Below are positions 35,729-44,213 of a DNA stretch of 64,000 nt, one piece after another. Source of the DNA: Bradyrhizobium sp. SZCCT0148 (GTDB lineage: Bacteria > Pseudomonadota > Alphaproteobacteria > Rhizobiales > Xanthobacteraceae). The position numbers and the translations under genes are program-made. Below the pieces are notes generated by a model that was not told the DNA's origin, did no database searches, and worked only from the letters and a program-made list of their open reading frames with translations. The stretch spans positions 620,001 through 684,000 of the forward strand of contig NZ_JAFCKT010000002.1 in assembly GCF_018129985.1 (NCBI RefSeq), given 5' to 3'. Positions within the stretch are counted from its first letter, which is position 1, and every line of letters begins with the position of its first letter.

Positions 35729-36769
35729 TTACCTCATCGGCGGTGCATACTGCACGCCGCCCGCGTTCCACAGCTGGTTCATGCCGCGCGGGATCTTCAG
35801 CTTCGACTTCTCGCCGATGTTGCGCTCGTACATCTCGCCGTAATTGCCGACGTGGCGGATGATGCGGGCGGCCCAGTCCTTGGTGAGGCCGAGCTGCTCG
35901 CCGTAATTGCCTTCGGTGCCGACCAGCCGCATCACCTCCGGCTTCTTCGACTTCAGCGCCTCGTCGATGTTCTCCGAGGTGACGCCGAGCTCCTCGGCGT
36001 TGATCATCGCATAGAGCGTCCATTTCACGATCATCATCCAGTCGTCGTCACGCTGGCGCACCACGGGAGCGAGCGGCTCCTTGGAGATCATGTCCGGCAG
36101 GATCATGTTGTCGCCGGGCTTCGCCAGGTTGATCCGCAGCGCGTAGAGCTGGGAGACGTCGGCGGAGAGCGTGTCGCACTTGCCGGTGTCGTAGGCCTTC
36201 ACGACATCGTCGAGCTTGTCGAACTTCACCTCGTCATACTTCATGTTGTTGGCACGGAAGTAGTCGGCGACGTTGAGCGCCGTCGTGGTGCCGGCCTGGA
36301 CGCAGACCTTGCTGCCATCGAGGTCCAGCGAGGTCTCCTTGTTGCGCGAGCGCGGCAGCATGAAGCCGGCGCCGTCGTAATAGGCGACCGCGGGGAAATA
36401 GAGGTCGTAGTCGAGCTCGCGCGCCATGCTCCAGGTCGAGTTGCGCGAGAGGATGTCCACCTTCCGGCTCTGCAATTCCTTGAAGCGTTCCCCGGCATCG
36501 AGCGGGATGAACTTCGCCTTGCCGGGGTCGTTGAAGATCGCCGCGGCCACCGCACGGCAGAAATCGACGTCGAAGCCGGTCCAGGTCTTGTTGTCCTCGG
36601 AGTAGGAGAAGCCCGGCAGGCCCTTGTTGACGCCGCACAGCACCTCGCCGCGGCGCACGGTGCGCTTCAACGTGCGGGTGTCGTAGAATTCGTAGATGAT
36701 GGCGAGAACGGCGACCAGCACGGCGACCGCGAGCCCGATCAACAGGCCGCCACGAAAAGTGCGCATCAT
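35729..36769 (-). CDS. General amino-acid ABC transporter substrate-binding protein (AapJ/BztA-like)
   Basis: The 346-residue family-3 binding protein has the AapJ-like core RRGEVLCGVNKGLPGFSYSEDNKTWTGFDVDFCRAVAAA, SRNSTWSMARELDYDLYF and the closing GNYGEMYERNIG. The N-terminus (GGLLIGLAVAVLVAVLAIIYEFYD) lacks an obvious cleavage site and may stay as a membrane anchor. No Q/M/P partners are adjacent, so it is an orphan or shares a transporter encoded elsewhere. Confidence 0.9.
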   Translation of the reverse strand: MMRTFRGGLLIGLAVAVLVAVLAIIYEFYDTRTLKRTVRRGEVLCGVNKGLPGFSYSEDNKTWTGFDVDFCRAVAAAIFNDPGKAKFIPLDAGERFKELQSRKVDILSRNSTWSMARELDYDLYFPAVAYYDGAGFMLPRSRNKETSLDLDGSKVCVQAGTTTALNVADYFRANNMKYDEVKFDKLDDVVKAYDTGKCDTLSADVSQLYALRINLAKPGDNMILPDMISKEPLAPVVRQRDDDWMMIVKWTLYAMINAEELGVTSENIDEALKSKKPEVMRLVGTEGNYGEQLGLTKDWAARIIRHVGNYGEMYERNIGEKSKLKIPRGMNQLWNAGGVQYAPPMR

Positions 36770-36854
36770 TTTTAATCTCTCGAATAATCGGGAAAAGGAG
36801 TGAAGACGGAGAGATGGCGAGCATGGCCCGGAGGACCATGCTCGGATCGAAGCC

Positions 36855-37448
36855 TCAGAGTTCGGGCTTCTGCCGGATGATCACCTTGGTGCCGACAGGC
36901 ACGCGGTCGTAGAGATCGGCGACGTCGTTGTTGACGAGGCGGAAGCAGCCGGAGGACACCTTGGTGCCGATCGTGTCGGGGCGGTTGGTGCCGTGGATGC
37001 GGTAGACCGTGGTGCCGAGATACATGGCGCGGGCGCCGAGCGGATTGCCGGGGCCGCCGGCCATGAAGCGCGGCAGATAGGGCTGGCGCTGGATCATCTC
37101 AGGCGGCGGCGTCCAGTCCGGCCACTCCTTCTTGTTGGTGATGTTCACCAGCCCCTGCCATTGGAAACCGTCGCGGCCGACGCCGATGCCGTAGCGGATC
37201 GCGCGCCCTCCGGGCTGCACCAGATACAGGTGCCGTTCGGCGGTCGAGACGATGATGGTGCCCGGCGCCTCGGTGGTGCGGAAATAGACCACCTGCTTCT
37301 GCCACTCCGGGTCGAGCTGGTAGCCGTCATCGGCGACCAGACCTGGCTCGTCACCGCGGTCGGGCTGCTGTGCGATAGCCTGTGGCGCGGACAGGATCAG
37401 GCCGATCGCGGCCACGCACACCCCGGTCAGACGACGAAAATCCGTCAT
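36855..37448 (-). CDS. L,D-transpeptidase (YkuD/ErfK family)
   Basis: The 197 residues have a signal peptide (residues 1-27). The YkuD active site is complete: IHGTNRPDTIGTKVSSGCFRL, with His152 and nucleophilic Cys168. The enzyme forms 3-3 peptidoglycan cross-links or attaches proteins to peptidoglycan in the periplasm. ATG 37448 has GGGGAGAG seven bases upstream. It is a single gene. Confidence 0.92.
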   Translation of the reverse strand: MTDFRRLTGVCVAAIGLILSAPQAIAQQPDRGDEPGLVADDGYQLDPEWQKQVVYFRTTEAPGTIIVSTAERHLYLVQPGGRAIRYGIGVGRDGFQWQGLVNITNKKEWPDWTPPPEMIQRQPYLPRFMAGGPGNPLGARAMYLGTTVYRIHGTNRPDTIGTKVSSGCFRLVNNDVADLYDRVPVGTKVIIRQKPEL

Positions 37449-37633
37449 TTCAAGCTCTCCCCACTGCCTCGGCGCAAATCATTCGGAACCATCAAACCTG
37501 AGGGGCATGTTCATGGCAAGTTGATGGCGCGCCGCCCAGATATGTCACGAGAATGCTTTGGTTTTTTGACGCCACCCCGGCAATGCCACAAACAGGGGAT
37601 GGCGCGAAAAGCATAGATTTTGGCGGCTGGCTC

Positions 37634-37677
37634 GGTGCGCTCCCTCTCTCGCCCGCAGGGGAGGGTCATTTGGCACC
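37634..37677. repeat. Partial REP-like copy
   Basis: GGTGCGCTCCC ... GGGGAGGGTCATTTGGCACC resembles the left half of the elements at 26605 and 40338. It lies in a 396-base gene-free gap that also holds the element at 37692-37822. I see no gene in that gap. Confidence 0.45.
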
Positions 37678-37691
37678 GGTCTAAGCCCACA

Positions 37692-37822
37692 CCTCTTCGA
37701 GACGACCGCTGCGCGGTCTCCTCAGGATGAGGCTGAGAACAGTGTTGCTCATCGAAATTGTCACCGCGGAGTCTGCCCTCATCCTGAGGGCCCCCGCTGG
37801 CGGGCGTCTCGAAGGATGGCCC
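37692..37822. repeat. REP-like element (CTTCGAGACG...CGTCTCGAAG family)
   Basis: The inverted ends CTTCGAGACG / CGTCTCGAAGGATGG and inner CCTCAGGATGAGG / CCTCATCCTGAGG arms. A close relative lies at 48807-48930. Confidence 0.7.
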
Positions 37823-37844
37823 CAGGCGAACTGCCGGCTCCCCT

Positions 37845-38819
37845 CTAGATCTTGTTGCTCTCCGCCGCGATCCCGAGCCGCCGCACGATCTCCGTCCCCA
37901 CCGCCCGCGCCTCGACCCTCGAACCAATCCGCGGGCTGCGAAATCGTCGTCCGGAGTGCAGCCGGATCACCACGATGCAGTGCTCGTCCTCGGACCGGCC
38001 TCGGCGGTCGACGGTGATCGTCTTCACGTCGGGCGCCTCGATGATATCCGTGCGCGGCGTGCCGTCGCCCCATAGCCGCTCGACGCGGATATCGCTCTGC
38101 CGGATGATCCAGAACGCGCCGATCACGAGGTTGGCGTATCTGTAGACCGCGAACGCCGCCAGAACGCCGAGCGGCAGCAGCAGGATATCGACGTGGCTCG
38201 GCGGCCATCCGCGCCAGAGCTTGTAGGCGTAGGGCACGGCGGACAACGCGACGGCGATCAACGCGACGATGCGGATGTCCCGTGCGGGAAAGGCCTCGAG
38301 AGGCTCGCCAAGGTGCATCTCGCGATTGCTGGCATCGAGCGGATTGACGGGTTCCTCGACGTTGGGAACCTCGAACTGCGCGGCGATCCGCGCCACGGTG
38401 TCGTGAACATGCGTGACGTCCGAAATCGGCGGCGACGTCAGGCGCTCCCCTGAAGTCAGCGTGAAGACGAGTTGAAAGCGGGCCTTCACCCGCTTGCTGC
38501 CGGGAACCTGCAGCGCCGTGATGTCGTCCTTCGCGACGATCCGCGTGCGCAGCTTGCCGAACGGACTTTGCCGCCCGATCAGGATCTCGTTCGCCGTGAT
38601 GATCCACACCACCGCCGGCGCCAGCATGATGCCGACGACGAACCCCGCGCCCGCCAGCAGCGCTACCACCGAGATGACGATCTCCAGCGTGTCGTGCGTG
38701 AACAGGCCCGGCGTGAAGCACAGCGCGACGGCCGCGGCAAAGGTGGACATCACCAGCCGCTGCGCGATCGAAGAGCCTTCACGAAGGCGGATGTCGGTGC
38801 TGGCGGTCGCGTCGTCCAT
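37845..38819 (-). CDS. Membrane protein of unknown function with a duplicated helix-pair/beta-domain layout
   Basis: The 324 residues are built as two similar halves. A hydrophobic hairpin (about 25-75; FAAAVALCFTPGLFTHDTLEIVISVVALLAG) is followed by a soluble beta-rich stretch (ITALQVPGSKRVKARFQLVFTLTSGERL). A second hairpin (about 180-240) is followed by another beta-rich stretch (VKTITVDRRGRSEDEHCIVVIRLHSGRRF). The layout resembles bacterial PH-domain membrane proteins, but I do not recognise the family. The function is unknown. The gene stands alone on the minus strand. Confidence 0.7.
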   Translation of the reverse strand: MDDATASTDIRLREGSSIAQRLVMSTFAAAVALCFTPGLFTHDTLEIVISVVALLAGAGFVVGIMLAPAVVWIITANEILIGRQSPFGKLRTRIVAKDDITALQVPGSKRVKARFQLVFTLTSGERLTSPPISDVTHVHDTVARIAAQFEVPNVEEPVNPLDASNREMHLGEPLEAFPARDIRIVALIAVALSAVPYAYKLWRGWPPSHVDILLLPLGVLAAFAVYRYANLVIGAFWIIRQSDIRVERLWGDGTPRTDIIEAPDVKTITVDRRGRSEDEHCIVVIRLHSGRRFRSPRIGSRVEARAVGTEIVRRLGIAAESNKI

Positions 38820-38916
38820 TGCGGGCGGCTGATTTCGATGCCGCGAAACTCCACGGACGGGGCCGTGGAGTCAAGCAGGGCGGCAGCAGAAGCCGCCGCA
38901 CCCTGCCCACGCGGCG

Positions 38917-39504
38917 TCAACTGCTGACGTTCAGCAGCTTCGCCACGGTGCGGTCTATCTGGTCGTAACCGCCTTCGCCGGCGTGCTGGAATACGATCTT
39001 GCCGGTCTGGTCGATGATGTATTGCGCCGGCCAATACTGGTTGCTGTAGGCGTTCCAGGTCTTGGAATCATTGTCCTGCGCCACCGGATAGGTGATGCCG
39101 TGGCGCTTCAGCGCGGCCTGGACGTTGGCGGCCGAGCGCTCGAACGGGAATTCCGGTGTGTGGACGCCGACCACGACGAGGCCCTTGTCCTTGTATTTGG
39201 CATAGAGGTCGGTGACGTGCGGCAGCGTGTTGACGCAGTTGACGCAGCCATAGGTCCAGAAGTCGACCAGCACGACCTTGCCGCGGAGGTCGGCGAGGCT
39301 GAGCGGCTTGGAGTTGAACCAAGTGTTGATGCCGGTGAAGTCGGGCGCCGACTGCTGGCTTGCGGCGGCGACCTCGATCGGCACGGCGGGGGCGGTGACG
39401 ACAGGCGTCGCGCGTGCAGCCTCGTGGCAGATGCCGGGGATGACAGCGCCGGTGACGGCCATGCCGATCAGGGCGGTGGAGACGGCGAGCAGTTTGAATG
39501 TCAC
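38917..39504 (-). CDS. Periplasmic thioredoxin-like (TlpA/redoxin) protein
   Basis: The 195 residues have a signal peptide, then a thioredoxin fold with active site WTYGCVNC (Cys87, Cys90) and the typical VVVGVHTPEFPFE. The start is GTG 39504 with GGAGG eight bases upstream. The upstream gene encodes CcdA (30-base gap), so the pair should move reductant from cytoplasm to periplasm through CcdA to this thioredoxin. Targets may be cytochrome c cysteines or Sox proteins (SoxV/SoxW play this role in sox systems); this is inference. Confidence 0.87.
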   Translation of the reverse strand: MTFKLLAVSTALIGMAVTGAVIPGICHEAARATPVVTAPAVPIEVAAASQQSAPDFTGINTWFNSKPLSLADLRGKVVLVDFWTYGCVNCVNTLPHVTDLYAKYKDKGLVVVGVHTPEFPFERSAANVQAALKRHGITYPVAQDNDSKTWNAYSNQYWPAQYIIDQTGKIVFQHAGEGGYDQIDRTVAKLLNVSS

Positions 39505-39534
39505 GGTAGCGTCCTCCGAGGAGCTTTGCGGTGA

Positions 39535-40233
39535 TCACAGGCCGATCTGGCCGGTGGGATAAAAGCCGGTGAGCCACGCCACGATCAGCGTGTCGTATTG
39601 GAAGTAGGCGGCGACCGCGAAACCGATCACGACGACGCCGAAGCCCTGCTGCAGCCGCGGCGAGATGCGCGAAAGGCTGCGCACGCGCGTGGTCGCGGCC
39701 TGTCCGCCATAGGCGATCGCCAGCATCGGGATCGCCGCACCGATGGCGTAGGCGATCAGCAGCGTGCCGGCCCAGGCGGCATTCTTCTGGGTCGCAACCA
39801 GCGTCAGGATCGAGCCGAGCACGGGGCCGGCGCAGGGCGTCCAGACCAGGCCCAGCGTGGTGCCGAGCACGAGCCCGCCGAGCGCGCCTTCGCGTTGTGT
39901 GCTGCCTCCGTTGCCGAGATCGAGCCAGCCATTGAGCCGGCTCGACAGCCATTCGAACGGCGCCGGCCACAGCATCAACAGCCCGAAGCCGAGCAGCAGG
40001 ACCGACGCGGCCTCACGCAGCACGCTCGGATCGAAATCGAACAGGCGCGTCAGCGCACCCAGCAAGAGCGCGGTCGCCGAGAACGACAGCACAAAGCCGA
40101 GCGCGATCATCGCCGGCCGCAAGTGTCCCGCGCGCCCGACCGAGGCGCCGAGCAGGATCGGCAGCATCGGCAGCGTGCAGGGCGCGGCGATGGTGAGGAT
40201 GCCGGCGAGGACGGCGAGGATAAGTTCGAGCAT
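39535..40233 (-). CDS. CcdA/DsbD-beta-family thiol-disulfide membrane protein
   Basis: The 232 residues have six or more helices. The two redox cysteines are in ITIAAPCTLPMLPILLGASVGR and TLGLVWTPCAGPVLGSILTL, the CcdA signature positions. It transfers electrons across the inner membrane and is encoded directly before a periplasmic thioredoxin. It is the first gene of this two-gene operon. Confidence 0.9.
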   Translation of the reverse strand: MLELILAVLAGILTIAAPCTLPMLPILLGASVGRAGHLRPAMIALGFVLSFSATALLLGALTRLFDFDPSVLREAASVLLLGFGLLMLWPAPFEWLSSRLNGWLDLGNGGSTQREGALGGLVLGTTLGLVWTPCAGPVLGSILTLVATQKNAAWAGTLLIAYAIGAAIPMLAIAYGGQAATTRVRSLSRISPRLQQGFGVVVIGFAVAAYFQYDTLIVAWLTGFYPTGQIGL

Positions 40234-40337
40234 GGCGCACTCGTGATGAAGGTCACGAGGGCAGTTCGGACCCGAGGTGCCAGTCGTTACGTGGCGTCAC
40301 ACGTTCGTGACGGGAGCGGCGCTCGGGTCACGGAGAC

Positions 40338-40453
40338 GGTGCGCTCCCTCCCCGCCTGCGGGGGAGGGTTGGGGAGAGGGTGATTCCACAATGGGAAGAG
40401 AAAACCCTCACCCGCCGCTACGCGTCGGCCTCCCTGCAAGCGGGAGAGGCGGG
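40338..40453. repeat. REP-like element (GTGCGCTCCCTCC family)
   Basis: GGTGCGCTCCCTCCCCGCCTG at the left and CAAGCGGGAGAGGCGGGAG at the right, with GGTTGGGGAGAGGGTG / AACCCTCACCC inside. It lies in a 447-base gene-free gap. Confidence 0.6.
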
Positions 40454-40487
40454 AGCCTGCGTCGGCTACCTCGGGCCCCAAATACAA

Positions 40488-40520
40488 AACGACCCGGACG
40501 GGGGCATCGTCCGGGTCGTT
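40488..40520 (-). terminator. Strong intrinsic terminator of the ECF sigma gene
   Basis: A perfect 13-base inverted repeat AACGACCCGGACG / CGTCCGGGTCGTT with a 7-base loop. Read on the minus strand it is followed by TTTTGTATTT, so it should end the sigma-factor transcript about 160 bases past its stop. Confidence 0.8.
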
Positions 40521-40680
40521 GGAGGTCCTGGGAGGTTTAAGCAAAACCGTATGTAAGCTTTATAGGGAGGAAGTTTTTCCGCCTGATGTTGTGCTTTGTT
40601 TCAATTGTTTCGTCGGCGGTAACACTTCTGTGTGCGGGACGGGCCGGATTGGTGGCCCTATCCCTCTGAATTCATTGACC
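40521..40680 (-). other. Long 3' untranslated region of the ECF sigma gene
   Basis: These 160 bases between the sigma stop and its terminator have no convincing ORF and are AT-richer than neighbours. They contain AATTGTTTCGTCG (40603-40615, plus strand), which recurs upstream of the sigma gene. They could carry a 3'-derived small RNA; there is no direct proof. Confidence 0.35.
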
Positions 40681-41292
40681 TCAGGCCGCGAAGCGCTCGA
40701 CGCCGGCGCCCTTAAGCAATTCCGCCAGCTGCTTGCGGGCATAGAACATCCGCGTCTTCACCGTGCTCTGGGGGATGCCGATGATCTGGCCGACCTCCTC
40801 CACCGACTTCTCATGGTAGTAGACGAGGGTGATGATCTCGCGATGGGCGGGCGACAGCTTCTGCACGCAGGCGCGCAGGATGGCGCTGGTGTCGCTGCGG
40901 TCGAGCGAGGTCTCCGGCGTATCGGAGCCGTCGGGAATCTGGCGCACGTCCTCCTGGTCGATGTCTTCGAAGCGGCGCTGGCGCATCGCGGTCAGCGCCT
41001 TGAAGCGGGCGATCGACAGCAGCCAGGTCGAAACCTGCGAGCGGCCCTGGAATTGGCCGGCGGTCCGCCACACGTCCAGGAACACCTGGCTGACGAGGTC
41101 TTCGGCCGCGGTGGCGTCGCGCACGATGCGCAGGATGAAGCGGTACACCCGCACATTGTGGCGGCAATAAAGGATATGCATCGACGTCCGGTTGCCGTCG
41201 GCAATGCTCTCTAGAAGCATATCGTCCGAAGTCGCCTGAGCGGCGATGATGCTCTGGCTGGCCTGGGCGTTGATGGCGATGACGTTCCGCAT
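40681..41292 (-). CDS. ECF-family RNA polymerase sigma factor
   Basis: The 203 residues have sigma region 2 at about 45-110 (VYRFILRIVRDATAAEDLVSQVFLDVWR; STWLLSIARFKAL) and region 4 at about 140-195 (LSPAHREIITLVYYHEKSVEEVGQIIGIPQSTVKTRMFYARKQL). It should direct transcription of a stress or envelope regulon. No anti-sigma gene lies on either side. The start has GGGGAG eight bases upstream, and the leader contains the hairpin CGCCGC-AACCGA-GCGGCG (41311-41328). Confidence 0.93.
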   Translation of the reverse strand: MRNVIAINAQASQSIIAAQATSDDMLLESIADGNRTSMHILYCRHNVRVYRFILRIVRDATAAEDLVSQVFLDVWRTAGQFQGRSQVSTWLLSIARFKALTAMRQRRFEDIDQEDVRQIPDGSDTPETSLDRSDTSAILRACVQKLSPAHREIITLVYYHEKSVEEVGQIIGIPQSTVKTRMFYARKQLAELLKGAGVERFAA

Positions 41293-41354
41293 TGACTTGG
41301 CTCCCCGTAGCGCCGCAACCGAGCGGCGTTTCCTTGGACCAAAGTGTTAATGAG

Positions 41355-41440
41355 CCAACGTTTCGGGACGTCTGCACGAAAGCCGGAAAATGGTTTCGTG
41401 CGCCGTCAAATTGTTTCGTCGAGGAAGCCTCAACGAAACA
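41355..41440 (-). promoter_or_regulatory. Cluster of CGAAAC motifs upstream of the ECF sigma gene
   Basis: On the minus strand the core CGAAAC occurs at about 41361, 41394 and 41414 (the last two 20 bases apart as CGAAACCATT and CGAAACAATT), and in the opposite orientation at 41434. GAAAC-like -35 elements are typical of ECF promoters, so this may be an autoregulated promoter. The assignment is tentative. Confidence 0.4.
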
Positions 41441-41560
41441 TTGGGAGCAAAAAAGCGTGGAATTTCAATGTACGGAAAATACGGGGAGGGCGTTTGGCGG
41501 CGCTCTGAACCGCCGGGAACGAATTTTTGGGTTGAGCGTTCGGTCGCGCCAGGCACTCTC

Positions 41561-41704
41561 CTGTCGTGCCGGGACGCGAAGCGAGCCCGGGACCCGTAAT
41601 CCCAGGAGCAGTTTGACGACGACTCGGAGTTGCCAGCTCGGCGTCATCACCACACACTGTGGTTATGGATCCCGGGCTCGCGCTGTGCGCGCTCGGGATG
41701 ACAG
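41561..41704. repeat. REP-like element (CTGTCGTGCCGGGACG...GGGATGACAG)
   Basis: The inverted ends CTGTCGTGCC / GGGATGACAG, with GGTTATGGATCCCGGGCTCGCGC inside as in the element at 8576. It lies in the 430-base gap between the ECF gene and the response regulator; the left part of that gap is the sigma upstream region. Confidence 0.6.
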
Positions 41705-41722
41705 CTGGTTTTGCCGCCTGCC

Positions 41723-42457
41723 TTACGCCTTCTCGCCCTGCGGCGAGAACAGATAGCCGCCGCCGCGGATGGTTCGGATCACGGCGGGCTTGGCCGGATC
41801 GGGCTCGATCTTGCGGCGGATGCGCATGATGCGCAGGTCTACCGCGCGGTCGAAGGCCTCGGCGTCGCGCGCATTGGCGAGTTCGAGCAGGCGCTCGCGC
41901 GACAGCACGCGCTTCGGATTGGCCGCGAACACCTTCAGGAGCCCGAACTCGGAGGCGGTCAGCGGATGCTCGTTGCCCTCGTCGTCGCGCAAGGCCTGGG
42001 CTTCGAGATCGAGCCATTTGGTGCCGAAGCGCACCAGCTGGTCCTTGTCCGATTTCGCCGCCGCCTCGGGCGCGGCCGCCTTGGCCGGCACGCTCCTGCG
42101 CAGCACCGAGCGGATCCGCGCCATCAGTTCGCGCAGCTCGCAGGGCTTGGCCACGTAATCGTCGGCGCCGAGCTCCAGCCCCACCACGCGATCGATCGGG
42201 CTCGCGGTGGCCGTCAGCATGATGACAGGCACGTTGATGCGGCTCTTGAGGTCGCGGATGATCGAGAGGCCGTCCTCCTCGGGCATGTTGAGGTCGAGCA
42301 CGACGAGATCGGGCATGCTGCCCTGGATCGCGGTCCGCAACGATTTGCCGCCGTCGCACAGCGTCACGGTGAAGCCGTGCATCTTGAGATAATCGCCGAC
42401 CATCTCCCGGGCCGGGGCTTCGTCGTCGACGATCATGATGTGCTGGCTTTGGGTCAT
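41723..42457 (-). CDS. OmpR-family response regulator
   Basis: The 244 residues have a receiver domain (acidic Asp11/12, phosphoacceptor Asp55 in LVVLDLNMP, conserved Lys in DDYVAKP). A winged-helix DNA-binding domain follows (LTASEFGLLKVFAANPKRVLSRERLLE ... RAVDLRIMRIRRKIEPDP). It is the last gene of an operon beginning with a TRAP-type binding protein and two kinases, 10 bases after the second kinase. Its targets are unknown. Confidence 0.93.
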   Translation of the reverse strand: MTQSQHIMIVDDEAPAREMVGDYLKMHGFTVTLCDGGKSLRTAIQGSMPDLVVLDLNMPEEDGLSIIRDLKSRINVPVIMLTATASPIDRVVGLELGADDYVAKPCELRELMARIRSVLRRSVPAKAAAPEAAAKSDKDQLVRFGTKWLDLEAQALRDDEGNEHPLTASEFGLLKVFAANPKRVLSRERLLELANARDAEAFDRAVDLRIMRIRRKIEPDPAKPAVIRTIRGGGYLFSPQGEKA

Positions 42458-42467
42458 GGCTTCCAGA

Positions 42468-44213
42468 TCAAGGCAGTTCGGTCGCGGGGAGGGTGATGGT
42501 GAAGGTCGAGCCCTTGCCGGGGCCTTCGCTGTCGGCGGTCACCTCGCCGCCATGCATGTCGATGATGCGCTTGACGATGGAGAGCCCGAGGCCCGTCGAG
42601 CTTTCGCCCGCGGTCGGCTTGGCCGACAACCGCTGGAAGCGACCGAACAGGCGGCCGAGATCCTCCGGCGACAGGCCGGCGCCCTCGTCGCTGACACGGA
42701 CAATGGTCTCGCTGCCTTCGTGGCTGACGACCACGTCGATCCTGCCGCCGATCGGCGAGTATTTGATGGCGTTGCTGATGAGGTTGTCGATCGCCTCGCG
42801 GATGCGGTCGGTGTCGCACATGGTGACGATGTTGGGCGGCGCGGCGACGTGGATGGCCTGCTGCTTGTTCACGGCGAGCGGCTGGTTGGCCTCGGCGACC
42901 TCCTTCACCAGGCCGGCGACGTCGACCGGCTCGCGGCGGATGGTGATGTCGAAGGCGTCGGCCATCGCGTCCGAGATCAGATGATCGACCATCGTGGTCA
43001 GGCGCTTGGTGGCGTCGCGGATGTGGTCGACCTGGGCGACCACGCCGCTTTCCGAGGCGCCGGTCGAGATCAGCTCCTTCAGCATCTCGGTGCGGCCGAG
43101 GATGACGCCGAGCGGGTTCTTCAGGTCGTGCGCGACCGTGCCCAGGATCTCGTTCTTGAAGCCGTTGGCGCGCTGCAGCCGCAGCCATTGCGCCGACAGG
43201 CGGCGGTTGGCCTGCATCAGGGCGCGGGTGCGCTGGGCGACGCGGTCCTCAAGCTGGGTGTTGGCGTCCTGGAGCTGCTGGTAAAGGATGACGTTGTCGA
43301 AGGCGATCGAGAGCCTGCTCGAGAAGATCTCGACCAGCGAGCGGTCGGTCTCCGACAATTCGCGCTCGGCCTGCAGCAGCACCACCACCTCGCGGCCGCT
43401 TCCGGTGCGCAGATAGATCACGCTGCGGTGGTCGGCGAATTCGTTCTTGCGGCCCTGGAAAGCGGCTTCCACCATCGCGCGCAGATCAGGGTCGAGCGCC
43501 TTCGACGAGGTGGTGCCGATGAAGCGGCTGTAGCAGCCGCTGCCGGCGAGCACCGAGAGTTCGGGGTCGATGCCGCCATTGTCGCGCAAAACCAGGATGC
43601 CGGCGCAATCGACGTTGAGCAGCGAGGCGAGCTGGGTCAGCACGCCCTCGGCGAGCCGCTGCATCGACTTGAAATCGTACAGCGTCGAGGCCGCGTCGAT
43701 GATGATTTCGAGCCCGCGCCGTGTCTGCAGCATGCGCTCGAGCTGCTGATAGGAGCGTAGCGCCGCGGTCAGCGAGGTGAACAGCTTGTCGGCGGTGAGC
43801 TCGGTCTTGGCCTTGTAGTCGTTGATGTCGTACTGGACGATCACGCGCCGCTCCGGCGCCTGGCCGGGCTGGCCGGTGCGCAGGATGATGCGCACGGTCT
43901 CGTTCTTGAGCTCGTTGCGGATGTATTCGACCAGCTCGAGGCCGGCGACGTCGGTCTCCATGATGACGTCGAGCAGAACCGCGGCGATGTCGTTGTGCGC
44001 GGCCATCAGCTTGCGGCCTTCGGCCGCGGAATGCGCCGACAGGATCTCCAGGCTCTGGCCGTTCAGGCTGTAATCCGAGAGGGCAAAGCGGGTGCCGTCA
44101 TGCACGGCCGGATCGTCGTCGATGACGGCGATCTTCCATTTCCGGGCGTTGGCATCCTCCGACGCGGTACCGGTATCGTCGATCAGGTGGAGGACATCGT
44201 CCTGTTCGGCCAT
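42468..44213 (-). CDS. Soluble hybrid kinase: receiver, DUF3369/GAF-like and histidine kinase domains
   Basis: The 581 residues carry an N-terminal receiver (about 25-155; phosphoacceptor Asp82 in AVLLDVIME), a DUF3369/GAF-like sensory domain (about 165-315), a coiled coil (LEDRVAQRTRALMQANRR), HisKA with His362 in GTVAHDLKNPLG, and a HATPase domain (RVSDEGAGLS; STGLGLSIVKRI). There are no membrane helices. The receiver may accept phosphate from the upstream membrane kinase. Its start overlaps that gene by 31 bases, and it precedes the OmpR regulator. Confidence 0.9.
   Translation of the reverse strand: MAEQDDVLHLIDDTGTASEDANARKWKIAVIDDDPAVHDGTRFALSDYSLNGQSLEILSAHSAAEGRKLMAAHNDIAAVLLDVIMETDVAGLELVEYIRNELKNETVRIILRTGQPGQAPERRVIVQYDINDYKAKTELTADKLFTSLTAALRSYQQLERMLQTRRGLEIIIDAASTLYDFKSMQRLAEGVLTQLASLLNVDCAGILVLRDNGGIDPELSVLAGSGCYSRFIGTTSSKALDPDLRAMVEAAFQGRKNEFADHRSVIYLRTGSGREVVVLLQAERELSETDRSLVEIFSSRLSIAFDNVILYQQLQDANTQLEDRVAQRTRALMQANRRLSAQWLRLQRANGFKNEILGTVAHDLKNPLGVILGRTEMLKELISTGASESGVVAQVDHIRDATKRLTTMVDHLISDAMADAFDITIRREPVDVAGLVKEVAEANQPLAVNKQQAIHVAAPPNIVTMCDTDRIREAIDNLISNAIKYSPIGGRIDVVVSHEGSETIVRVSDEGAGLSPEDLGRLFGRFQRLSAKPTAGESSTGLGLSIVKRIIDMHGGEVTADSEGPGKGSTFTITLPATELP

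Noticed and set aside
41516..41540. GGAAC-N16-CGTT, resembling a general-stress (EcfG) promoter on the plus strand
   Set aside because: About one such match is expected by chance in 64 kb on two strands with two spacings, and no plus-strand gene follows it.
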